In this document: one piece after another, positions 61,601 through 64,000 of the stretch | Layout: each line of letters starts with the position of its first letter | Position numbering within the stretch: position 1 is the first letter of the stretch | NCBI GenBank assembly: GCA_038049695.1 | Contig: CP142454.1 | Location: forward strand, 17,864,501-17,928,500 | Direction of reading: 5' to 3' | DNA from: Cinnamomum chago | Taxonomy: Eukaryota; Streptophyta; Magnoliopsida; Laurales; Lauraceae | DNA length: 64,000 nucleotides | Program-made: the position numbers and the translations under genes | The notes under the pieces: model-generated | Database searches by the model: none | The model's input: the letters and a program-made list of their open reading frames with translations, nothing else | Told to the model about the DNA's origin: nothing

Positions 61601-62054
61601 GTGTTTCCCTCGTCCATGTGATTTTGACTTGTTATTTGTTTGTTGTCCAAATTTCTACCCTATCAAATATTAGTGTAAGTTATTTTTGTCCTGCTAGGCT
61701 GGTAACGGGACATTAAAAAAAAAAATTCCTCTTAAGGGAAGGCGGCATAGGGGGTCTGAGCCCTGGATCAGCCATTAGTTCCTTAAAAATCGGGTAGGTT
61801 AGGATTCACTAAAAAGAAAAGGAAATAGAGAAAAAGGGGAAAATGCAAGTTATAGTTAAACACTAACAGCAAGTGGTGAATATGATTTACACAGGTTCAC
61901 TTACAAGGTTACGTTTGAAGTACCAGGAGACACTCCAACAATTCTAGAGTGCTTAAGCAGCCCAATGCTGAAAAAGAAGACTGCAGCGGAGCATGCAGCA
62001 GAAGGTGCGCTTTGGTATCTCCGTCATCTTGGATACTTACCTGATGTGAAGTAA
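6239..62054 (+). CDS. DCL4: Dicer-like 4 (DCL4), C-terminal 1,082 codons, 12 exons
   Basis: Exons: 6239-6504, 6632-6906, 6991-7418, 7781-7881, 13799-14004, 14288-14497, 21067-21534, 30540-30803, 49908-50255, 53056-53464, 59106-59220 and 61895-62054. Every junction has GT...AG ends and keeps frame, ending at TAA (62052-62054). Domain order is dicer dimerisation, PAZ, RNase IIIa, RNase IIIb, dsRBD1, linker, dsRBD2, as in plant Dicers. Sequence character and the paired C-terminal dsRBDs match DCL4 rather than DCL1, DCL2 or DCL3. Known plant DCL4 cuts long dsRNA into 21-nt siRNAs, including tasiRNAs and antiviral siRNAs, in the nucleus. The helicase exons are upstream of the window. Catalytic acidic residues of both RNase III domains are present. 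Confidence 0.93.
6632..6906 (+). CDS. DCL4: DCL4 exon: connector before PAZ
   Basis: Acceptor TTTTTGACAG, donor GAG|GTAAAT. The exon encodes [17 protein letters not shown], a stretch ending in [18 protein letters not shown], and [18 protein letters not shown]. These are conserved in DCL4 between the dimerisation and PAZ domains (residues about 89-180 of the part seen). It ends in phase 0. Confidence 0.92.
6991..7418 (+). CDS. DCL4: DCL4 exon: PAZ domain, first part
   Basis: Acceptor TTGTGCAG. Encodes [20 protein letters not shown], then [25 protein letters not shown] and the PAZ strand [14 protein letters not shown], ending AEHYQKK. The donor must be AA|GTAGGT: reading two bases further would meet an in-frame TAG, whereas this join gives [10 protein letters not shown] with the next exon. 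PAZ binds the 2-nt 3' overhang of the dsRNA end. Confidence 0.92.
7781..7881 (+). CDS. DCL4: DCL4 exon: PAZ domain, end
   Basis: A 101-bp exon after GTAATCAG encoding [20 protein letters not shown] then [13 protein letters not shown]. The [10 protein letters not shown] core is the typical C-terminal PAZ strand-helix. Its donor ACAG|GTATTA opens a 5.9-kb intron. Confidence 0.92.
8497..8806 (+). mobile_element. Cassandra TRIM solo LTR with 5S rRNA-like sequence
   Basis: A 310-bp LTR beginning TGTGAGAACTTGG and ending GGGCTATGACA, flanked by a perfect 5-bp duplication CTGAG (8492-8496 and 8807-8811). It contains a block closely resembling plant 5S rRNA, for example GGATCCCATAAGAACTCCGG followed by AGTTAAGCGT. 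Cassandra elements are known for 5S sequence in their LTRs. Only one LTR is present, with no primer binding site beside it, so this is a solo LTR left by recombination. Confidence 0.88.
8640..8757 (+). other. 5S rRNA-like block with pol III control region
   Basis: Matches the order of a plant 5S gene: GGTCCCGGATCCCAT, ACTCCGGAGTTAAGCG (box A region), GAGCAGTATCGGGATGGG (intermediate element and start of box C) and CCTGAGAAGTCC (end of box C). The 5' third is strongly diverged and there is no clean T-run terminator, so it is not a 5S gene but part of the Cassandra LTR. Confidence 0.85.
9486..11199. mobile_element. hAT-like non-autonomous DNA transposon, inner
   Basis: Terminal inverted repeats CATGGTTTAAAATCT and AGATTTTAAACCATG are flanked by 8-bp duplications CCGTGCAT (9478-9485) and CCGTACAT (11200-11207), one mismatch. 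Near each end are clusters of CGATAT/TATCGG motifs. The interior has a pyrimidine-rich stretch (9905-10050) and a 60-bp tandem repeat, but no transposase. Related fragments lie at 36100-36330 and 50645-51240. Confidence 0.75.
10848..10967 (+). repeat. 60-bp tandem duplication
   Basis: Two head-to-tail copies starting AAGGATAAA at 10848 and 10908, with a few substitutions. It is internal to the hAT-like element. Confidence 0.85.
11565..12330 (-). pseudogene. Copia pol remnant (reverse transcriptase/RNase H)
   Basis: The minus strand carries [20 protein letters not shown] and then [20 protein letters not shown], the typical Copia sequence between the RT and RNase H domains. Upstream RT-like pieces run to about 12330 with stops and frame changes. 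No LTRs were found around it. Confidence 0.7.
12870..13222 (+). pseudogene. Copia RNase H remnant
   Basis: The + strand reads [20 protein letters not shown] followed by WARCL, a broken GDGLMEMQK stretch and SELGFSQHH-like sequence across frames. This is the RNase H end of a Copia polyprotein with several frameshifts. Confidence 0.65.
13223..13798. other. intron stretch, no gene seen
   Basis: T-rich intronic DNA leading to the next DCL4 acceptor. No domain or element ends recognised. Confidence 0.4.
13799..14004 (+). CDS. DCL4: DCL4 exon: connector helix between PAZ and RNase IIIa
   Basis: Acceptor GAAAACAG, donor CAT|GTATGC. It encodes [20 protein letters not shown] and [20 protein letters not shown], then [15 protein letters not shown]. 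This is the highly conserved start of the first RNase III domain region in DCL4, which anchors the catalytic core. The join to the following exon gives [14 protein letters not shown]. Confidence 0.94.
14288..14497 (+). CDS. DCL4: DCL4 exon: RNase IIIa signature
   Basis: A 210-bp phase-0 exon encoding [20 protein letters not shown] and then [16 protein letters not shown]. The E-x-L-G-D signature supplies two metal-binding acidic residues of RNase IIIa. It ends [10 protein letters not shown] with donor CAG|GTAATT. Confidence 0.94.
14498..16395. other. intron stretch, no gene seen
   Basis: AT-rich intron. 15600-15700 looks like a LINE-type 3' end (AATAAAGG then a TAAA repeat tract). Otherwise nothing recognised. 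Confidence 0.35.
16396..16586. mobile_element. possible MITE remnant
   Basis: Shares GAGATCCGGCGCCTT and TGTTTGGTGCA with the MITE at 60746-60960 and has weak inverted ends (GGAGGCGTTTGTGCA against GGAGTCGAATGTGCA). No clear target duplication. Confidence 0.35.
16880..18400 (-). pseudogene. RTE-type LINE remnant (endonuclease, linker, RT start)
   Basis: On the minus strand from about 18370: [20 protein letters not shown] then GVNVACL, the start of an RTE-clade apurinic endonuclease. Next comes a stretch like [10 protein letters not shown], and at 17440-17290 the RTE linker [20 protein letters not shown] followed by [13 protein letters not shown] decayed DLKRAYDKV reverse transcriptase start lies near 17190. 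Many stops are present. Confidence 0.65.
18690..19480 (-). pseudogene. Copia gag remnant
   Basis: The minus strand contains [20 protein letters not shown] near 19200, typical of Copia gag, and a CCHC zinc knuckle of the form [20 protein letters not shown] near 18760. It is broken by stops and frame changes, with a GGH/GRG-coding repeat between. Confidence 0.65.
19481..21066. other. intron stretch, no gene seen
   Basis: No coding signal. 20350-20390 carries an ACTTGGACTTGGCTGATTTT motif also seen at 52200 and 61370, probably a decayed MITE family. Confidence 0.35.
21067..21534 (+). CDS. DCL4: DCL4 exon: RNase IIIa end and RNase IIIb start
   Basis: 156 codons in phase 0, acceptor TATTTCAG, donor CAG|GTGGGC. 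It encodes [20 protein letters not shown], then [20 protein letters not shown] with the D and E that complete RNase IIIa, and [11 protein letters not shown] spacer leads to [20 protein letters not shown] and [13 protein letters not shown], the first helices of RNase IIIb. The H-W and upstream C residues match the small zinc-like insertion seen in DCL4. Confidence 0.94.
22710..23135 (-). pseudogene. LINE RNase H remnant with 3' tail
   Basis: The minus strand reads [32 protein letters not shown], and [20 protein letters not shown]. This is the RNase H-like C-terminal domain of plant L1 LINEs. A T-rich block with TTATAACGGTAAA at 22712-22735 is the 3' tail, shared with the fragment at 51405. Confidence 0.7.
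24437..24482 (+). repeat. 41-bp tandem duplication at the Copia insertion point
   Basis: 24437-24471 matches 29959-29993 with one mismatch (35 bp). With the young Copia removed these are head-to-tail copies of a 41-bp unit, and the Copia sits 5 bases into the second copy. Confidence 0.7.
24483..24781 (-). repeat. 3' LTR of the young Copia
   Basis: 299 bp; in element orientation it starts TGTCAAATGGG and ends CCTTTCACA. One base differs from the 5' LTR (near 24708). Confidence 0.95.
24789..28922 (-). pseudogene. Copia gag-pol polyprotein, one internal stop
   Basis: The frame opens at [20 protein letters not shown] (28922) and runs 1,377 codons with a single internal TGA at 26771-26769. Order: gag; two CCHC knuckles ([14 protein letters not shown] and [14 protein letters not shown]); protease ([10 protein letters not shown]); integrase (HNRLGH, then [14 protein letters not shown] and SDSGGEYM); reverse transcriptase ([18 protein letters not shown]); RNase H ([18 protein letters not shown]). 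Apart from the TGA, which truncates after integrase, the frame is open, so it lost function recently. A GAG-POL readthrough role for the stop is unlikely at this position. Confidence 0.9.
29660..29958 (-). repeat. 5' LTR of the young Copia
   Basis: 299 bp, followed on the minus strand directly by the primer binding site TGGTATCAGAGC. Confidence 0.95.
30540..30803 (+). CDS. DCL4: DCL4 exon: RNase IIIb signature
   Basis: 88 codons in phase 0, acceptor TTTAAGCAG, donor AAG|GTATTT. It encodes [40 protein letters not shown] and [17 protein letters not shown]. The E-F-L-G-D signature provides the acidic catalytic residues of RNase IIIb. Its donor opens the largest intron in the window, 19.1 kb. 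Confidence 0.95.
31427..31690 (+). repeat. Copia-like 3' LTR
   Basis: Preceded by the polypurine tract CTTGAGGGGGAG (31415-31426). The LTR starts TGTTGAAAATATTGAG and ends ATTCTGTCA, with a TATA box in TCTTATAAATAGCC near 31625. No 5' LTR was found, so this is a 3' remnant. Confidence 0.65.
31691..32404. other. intron stretch, no gene seen
   Basis: AT-rich intron without recognised domains or element ends. Confidence 0.35.
32405..32876 (-). repeat. 230-bp tandem duplication, coding-like on the minus strand
   Basis: Two copies, 32405-32634 and 32635-about 32876, share most bases, with short indels. The second copy and its flank form an open minus frame of 103 codons (32970-32659). I do not recognise the product. 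It could be a captured gene fragment or chance. Confidence 0.6.
33488..34102 (-). mobile_element. complete TRIM element, 615 bp
   Basis: Two LTRs (33488-33778, 291 bp; 33824-34102, 279 bp), in element orientation TGTG(A/C)GACC...GGTCGTTACA, enclose only 45 bp. That interior holds a primer-site-like TGGAACCAGAGCC (33820-33808) and a polypurine tract GGTGGGGGAGAG. Target duplications GTTCG (33483-33487) and GTTTG (34103-34107) differ at one base. The LTR 5' half (GGAAATATCCAAGTCCTGAC, CTTATAA, TTTTAAAACCATGCGG) matches the Cassandra LTR at 8497 but lacks the 5S block. It encodes no protein and would need help in trans. Confidence 0.85.
34433..34684 (-). mobile_element. tRNA-derived SINE with 18-bp target duplications
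   Basis: The body is 34451-34666 on the minus strand. Box A TGGCCGAGTGG (34658-34648) and box B-like GGTATCGACTCCC (34606-34594) indicate a Leu/Ser-type tRNA head. The tail is a poly(A) run (T run at 34451-34459). Identical 18-bp duplications GGGTCCCACATACAACTT lie at 34433-34450 and 34667-34684. Confidence 0.88.
35312..35371. repeat. (GA)n microsatellite
   Basis: About 59 bases of uninterrupted GA dinucleotides. Confidence 0.97.
36100..36330. mobile_element. hAT-like fragment (CGATAT-rich end)
   Basis: Shares the repeated TATCGGCC/GACCGATATTT motifs and a TTTTGAACCATGGG end with the element at 9486-11199. Only one end is present. Confidence 0.5.
36793..37098 (+). repeat. 5' LTR of Copia A
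   Basis: Starts TGTCAAATAC and ends ACGATTGTTA, so the 3' terminus is TA rather than the usual CA. Confidence 0.93.
39090..39362 (-). repeat. 3' LTR of Copia B
   Basis: Element orientation TGTCAAATAC...GGTTGTTA. A polypurine tract GAGGGGGGG follows on the + side at 39363. Confidence 0.93.
39370..43458 (-). pseudogene. Copia B gag-pol, one stop and two frameshifts
   Basis: Starts [20 protein letters not shown] at 43458. A TAA at 42453-42451 falls just before protease. A 1-bp loss near 40745 shifts frame at the start of RT, and a 1-bp change near 39845 shifts frame in RNase H. All other domains read as in A: two CCHC knuckles, DSGASNHL, integrase, [20 protein letters not shown]. Confidence 0.9.
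44211..44508 (-). repeat. 5' LTR of Copia B
   Basis: 298 bp, with the primer binding site immediately inside. It keeps the 25 bp missing from the other LTR. Confidence 0.93.
47361..47642 (+). repeat. 3' LTR of Copia A
   Basis: 282 bp, preceded by the polypurine tract TTTGAGGGGGGG. Ends GATTGTTA. Confidence 0.93.
48039..48770 (+). mobile_element. internally deleted Copia (LTR, leader, part LTR)
   Basis: The 5' LTR 48039-48303 starts TGTCAATCC and ends CACTGACA. The primer binding site TGGTATCAGAGC is at 48304-48315. A 5' leader runs to 48627 and then the last 143 bp of the 3' LTR (48628-48770). Target duplication TGGAT is perfect (48034-48038 and 48771-48775). All coding sequence and the first half of the 3' LTR are gone. 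The 5' LTR contains a 52-bp tandem repeat (about 48127-48229). Confidence 0.85.
48776..49907. other. intron stretch, no gene seen
   Basis: AT-rich. A (TC)n tract at 49593-49621 is followed by an A-rich block resembling LINE 3' tails elsewhere in the window. Nothing else recognised. Confidence 0.35.
49593..49621. repeat. (TC)n microsatellite
   Basis: About 14 TC repeats after a T run. Confidence 0.9.
49908..50255 (+). CDS. DCL4: DCL4 exon: RNase IIIb end and first dsRBD
   Basis: 116 codons in phase 0, acceptor GATTCAG, donor [29 protein letters not shown] completes RNase IIIb with the D and E of its second acidic pair. [17 protein letters not shown] follows. Then [28 protein letters not shown] and [17 protein letters not shown] form a degenerate double-stranded RNA-binding domain. 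Confidence 0.95.
50645..51240. mobile_element. hAT-like fragment
   Basis: ATATCGG/GCCAATATTTT clusters at 50650-50800 and the pyrimidine-rich stretch with CTCCAATCTCCAT at 50960-51125 match, in order, the element at 9486-11199. Ends not found. Confidence 0.5.
51405..51550 (-). mobile_element. LINE 3' tail
   Basis: A T run then TTATAACGGTAAATTTTATT and A/AAC-rich sequence, as in the LINE fragment at 22710. Confidence 0.4.
52314..52600 (-). pseudogene. LINE RNase H remnant
   Basis: The minus strand encodes [16 protein letters not shown] then a stop and AKEG, the C-terminal RNase H motif of plant L1 elements. A T run at 52316-52332 marks the poly(A) end. Confidence 0.6.
53056..53464 (+). CDS. 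DCL4: DCL4 exon: linker between the two dsRBDs
   Basis: Acceptor ATGTTTCAG, donor CCAG|GTATGG. Begins [20 protein letters not shown] and [12 protein letters not shown], conserved in DCL4 after dsRBD1. The rest is a Ser/Thr/Lys/His-rich, poorly conserved linker with a near-duplicate [18 protein letters not shown]. The join to the next exon makes a Gly codon. Confidence 0.92.
53700..56200 (-). pseudogene. L1-type LINE, endonuclease to RT start, lacking its 3' part
   Basis: From high to low coordinates on the minus strand: a pre-endonuclease region (to about 55190); endonuclease [20 protein letters not shown] and [10 protein letters not shown] (55120-55010); [16 protein letters not shown] (about 54700); the linker [20 protein letters not shown] then MANAKKRVN (54110-54020); and an RT start resembling [13 protein letters not shown] (about 53800). 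It stops at about 53700, without the RT catalytic box. Several frame changes are present. A MITE sits inside it at 55839. The upper limit is approximate. Confidence 0.7.
55839..55971. mobile_element. 133-bp hAT-like MITE
   Basis: Perfect 8-base ends CTATGATG and CATCATAG with 8-bp duplications CCGTTCGC (55831-55838 and 55972-55979). The ninth base also matches, so a 9-bp Mutator-type duplication is possible. The same family, in reverse, as the outer element at 9355. Confidence 0.8.
56201..57282. other. intron stretch, no gene seen
   Basis: A 106-codon open frame at 56758-57078 has no recognisable domain and no gene-like context. The rest is unremarkable intron. Confidence 0.35.
57283..57611 (-). 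mobile_element. complete 329-bp TRIM element
   Basis: Two 118-bp LTRs (57283-57400 and 57494-57611) differ by one base. In element orientation they read TGTTGGGAAGTCCC...GGTTTCTTACA. The primer binding site TGGTATCAGAGC directly follows the 5' LTR (57493-57482), and the polypurine tract GTGAGGGGGAG directly precedes the 3' LTR (57411-57401). The interior is 93 bp. The target duplication TGTAA is perfect (57278-57282 and 57612-57616). No coding capacity. Confidence 0.95.
57617..59105. other. intron stretch, possible LTR remnant
   Basis: 58140-58450 has LTR-like features (CATTATAAATATTG TATA box, GTGGGACCCATG) but no paired copy. A (GT)n tract lies at 58045-58060. No gene seen. Confidence 0.35.
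59106..59220 (+). CDS. DCL4: DCL4 exon: second dsRBD, first part
   Basis: Acceptor TTGTTGTAG, donor TT|GTAAGT. Encodes [20 protein letters not shown] and [18 protein letters not shown]. This is the first helix and strand of the C-terminal double-stranded RNA-binding domain. Confidence 0.93.
59710..60743. mobile_element. non-autonomous DNA transposon, about 1.03 kb
   Basis: Inverted ends GGGCATGTTTGGGAAAT and ATTTACCAAACGTGCCC, extending into GAGGATTT/GAGGATTC. The flanking bases TTA and GTA suggest a 3-bp PIF/Harbinger-type duplication. It contains two diverged direct copies (about 59925-60100 and 60290-60460) sharing AATCAAGATCTGAAC. No transposase. Confidence 0.6.
60746..60960. mobile_element. 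215-bp MITE
   Basis: 16-bp inverted ends AGGGTATGTTTGTGCA and TGCACAAACAAACCCT with one mismatch. It abuts the element ending at 60743. The target duplication is unclear. Confidence 0.6.
60981..61570 (+). repeat. tandem repeat, about 225-bp unit, 2.6 copies
   Basis: Copies begin near 60981, 61201 and 61432, each with TATAGAAG(T/C)TGTTTCCAGTC, CTGATTCTTTGGGTTGGACT and CATGCCTTTTGGATTT in the same order. Clearly diverged. Confidence 0.7.
61895..62054 (+). CDS. DCL4: DCL4 last exon: end of second dsRBD and stop
   Basis: Acceptor TTTACACAG. Encodes [40 protein letters not shown] and [12 protein letters not shown], then TAA at 62052-62054. The [10 protein letters not shown] helix is the dsRNA-contacting end of the domain. 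A GTAAGC overlaps the stop, so a further exon is conceivable, but the protein ends where other DCL4 proteins end. Confidence 0.93.
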
Positions 62055-62267
62055 GCACATATGTATCGTACTTAGATTTTCAGTGTTGTTTTTTGTGTGT
62101 GTCATAAATAGGTGAGAAATCGAAAGGTGTTTTTATCAGACTTGGCTGGTGATTCCCTGTGATTTGTTTGTAAATCGAGTCAACACTGAGGATTTCTGTA
62201 AATCTTGGTGTTCCAAATATAGATGTTGTTACCATAATCACTTTTTTTTTTTAAGCAGTTCTGTCCA

Positions 62268-62273
62268 AATAAA
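62268..62273 (+). terminator. possible DCL4 poly(A) signal
   Basis: AATAAA 214 bases after the stop codon; another A/T-rich candidate (AATAATAATAAA) lies near 62350. Plant signals are loose, so this is tentative. Confidence 0.35.
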
Positions 62274-62720
62274 AGGATGCAGTGAGGAAGATGGTGTCTC
62301 CATATATTCTTCCATTTAATTGAGGGGCCATTGTTTTGCACTTGCTCCTTAATAATAATAATAAATTTAGTAGGTACTTGCCCTTTTTTTTTTTTATGTT
62401 TGTCCATACCCTTTTATCTTCCACACACACCACCCAAAAAAAAAAAAAAAACAAATTGAATACGGATCAGGCTAAGAATGCCCAAGATATTTGAGGCTAT
62501 ATAACCTGACCTTTGAATTTTGTGTTTGGGTTGACGTTTTTCAGCCACATATCGACGGATTTACGGAAATGCCTATTCAATGTGCAGATATCACTATTTG
62601 GATCATCCAATCAATATATGATTTTCTTTTAACCAAAAAACATAATCAATATGTGATATTTTGGGCTTTGCCTATGCATGATGGGTTTCTCTACTACATG
62701 AGCAGTTCCCATACAACCAC

Positions 62721-63435
62721 TGTGTGGGGGCCCATTCCGTGAACCAGTTTCTCTTGGTCTCGGCTAGGGTGTGCTCGGTTAGCTACTGTTTGGGGGACCA
62801 CGTCCCTTGATCTCGGCTACGATCCGATCTACTTCGGTCTCGGCACTACGTGCTGGTCTCGGCCAAACAGAATTCAGTTCGGCCGCGCATACCGTTCAGT
62901 CTCGGCAATGCAAGCTCGGCAATGCAGAATTGCGCTTGCAGCTAATAGCCACGGCCCTATCGTGGCGAAGCCCAAGGAAGGGATCTGATGGGACTTCAGC
63001 CACCACCAGATCAGGGCAGGATCAGGCCCAATGTGACTGACATTAAATGCATTGTGGGCTGATCGGACCCACATTAAATGCAGTGTGGGCTATGATGGAC
63101 CTTCATTAATGGCTTTGTGGGCTGATGTGACCCAGGTCACATCACCAAGCCCACTGGCATTCTCACCCAAGACTGTCCCATATATAAGGCACGAGCCAAA
63201 GGGAGCAAGGGGTAAGCATTCTCACAGAGACACAGAGTCTTTCTTCTTTCTTCTTCTTCTCCGATCCATTGCTAACTTAAGCATCGGAGAGCCCTGCGCT
63301 GCCCATAGCCAGGGTCCTTTGACCTTTGTCTTTCTCCTCTTTCAGGCTCAGGTCGTCGCAGCTATCTCCTCCATGCATTGAGTAAGTCCTAAGAGGCATC
63401 CTGATCTTGTGAGTATTTTTATTTCTGCACTTACA
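62721..63435 (+). repeat. 5' LTR of a second Tat-type gypsy element
   Basis: 715 bp, TGTGTGGGGG...GCACTTACA. TATA-like CATATATAAGG at about 63178. It shares its ends and the block TCGGAGAGCC...GCCAGGGTC with the LTR at 2678 but is clearly diverged, so it is a separate copy or subfamily, not the partner of the first element. Confidence 0.85.
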
Positions 63436-63437
63436 AT

Positions 63438-63455
63438 TGGCGCCGTCTGTGGGAA
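63438..63455 (+). promoter_or_regulatory. primer binding site of the second Tat element
   Basis: TGGCGCCGTCTGTGGGAA, three bases after the LTR; the TGGCGCC start is typical of plant Ty3/gypsy Tat-type elements. Confidence 0.85.
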
Positions 63456-63495
63456 ACGATTTCTATAATCTTTCCTATTCCTATTCCTAAATACC

Positions 63496-64000
63496 ATGAC
63501 GAGGAGAACTGCGAAAAGCGGAGAGACTTCCAAGACAAAGCATGCAGGACCGCCCCTTGACCAGCAGAGGGCTGGGAAGCAAGTAGTCGCAGAGGACGAT
63601 GCTGAACGCGCTCTCACCCGGATCAACGTCCAGCAGCGTGACCTCCGTACAGAGTCCGCTCCCGGGAGGGGAGACGCCCAGCAGCCTGCAGGTCTCCTGA
63701 CAGGGCGAGACCAGCGGGATAAGTCCCCAGTGGTCGATGGACCACGCCCTTCAGGTCAGGAAGGACACGTCGAGGACGTTGAGGATGAAGAGGATGATGA
63801 CTACAACCCTGGCGACAGCTTGAACTCCACCCTTCGGGAGATTAAGGCACAGAACGAGGCCCTCAGGGAAAAGGATGCTCTAATCCGCCAGCTCCAGCAG
63901 CAGCTGGAGAAAGCTGCGGGCTCAGCAAGGCAGCAGCAGCGGACTCGTAGGGAGCAGTCCCAGCAGCAACGGTCTCGACAGCAGCAGCGGACTCGTCAGG
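63496..64000 (+). CDS. gag start of the second Tat element (runs off the window)
   Basis: ATG at 63496, open to the end of the window (168 codons). It starts MTRRTAKSGETSKTKHAGPP and has an acidic patch (VEDVEDEEDDDYNPGD). Then comes a heptad-like helix (LREIKAQNEALREKDALIRQ) and a Gln/Arg-rich repeat of the form QQQRTRREQS. Basic N-termini with coiled coils are common in plant gypsy gag. The capsid and zinc knuckle would be downstream of the window. Confidence 0.75.
   Translation, partial: MTRRTAKSGETSKTKHAGPPLDQQRAGKQVVAEDDAERALTRINVQQRDLRTESAPGRGDAQQPAGLLTGRDQRDKSPVVDGPRPSGQEGHVEDVEDEEDDDYNPGDSLNSTLREIKAQNEALREKDALIRQLQQQLEKAAGSARQQQRTRREQSQQQRSRQQQRTRQ

Overview
The window comes from a flowering-plant nuclear genome. 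It carries most of one host gene whose very long introns have been filled by transposable elements. The gene is the C-terminal 1,082 codons of a Dicer-like 4 (DCL4) gene on the + strand. I reconstructed it as 12 exons (6239-62054) whose reading frames join without a break. The N-terminal helicase exons lie upstream of the window. All catalytic signatures of both RNase III domains are intact, so the gene looks functional. The species cannot be fixed; the intron load suggests a TE-rich genome.

Layout. 1-3356: the 3' part of a Tat-type Ty3/gypsy element, ending in a 679-bp LTR and carrying an antisense, spliced 595-codon gene with its own TATA box and poly(A) signal. 3357-6238: LINE debris in the intron upstream of the first visible exon. 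6239-7881: exons for the dicer dimerisation and PAZ regions. 7882-13798: intron with a Cassandra solo LTR containing 5S rRNA-like sequence, a hAT-like element nested in another, and Copia fragments. 13799-14497: end of the PAZ connector and start of RNase IIIa. 14498-21066: intron with RTE-type LINE and Copia gag debris. 21067-21534: rest of RNase IIIa and start of RNase IIIb. 21535-30539: intron with a young Copia element inside an old one. 30540-30803: core of RNase IIIb. 30804-49907: a 19.1-kb intron with a Copia LTR, a TRIM element, a SINE, two near-identical Copia elements nested head-to-opposite, and a deleted Copia. 49908-50255: end of RNase IIIb plus dsRBD1. 53056-53464: linker exon. 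53465-59105: intron with an L1 fragment, a MITE and a 329-bp TRIM. 59106-59220 and 61895-62054: dsRBD2 and the stop codon. 62721-64000: the 5' LTR, primer binding site and gag start of a second Tat-type element.

The most interesting observation is that the gene for the long-dsRNA dicer carries, in one intron, two near-identical Copia elements in opposite orientation. The DCL4 pre-mRNA itself would therefore contain 2.3- and 3.1-kb complementary arms. Other notable items are the antisense gene inside the Tat element, two complete miniature LTR retrotransposons (615 and 329 bp) beside a Cassandra LTR, and a Copia family with TG...TA LTR ends confirmed by target-site duplications.
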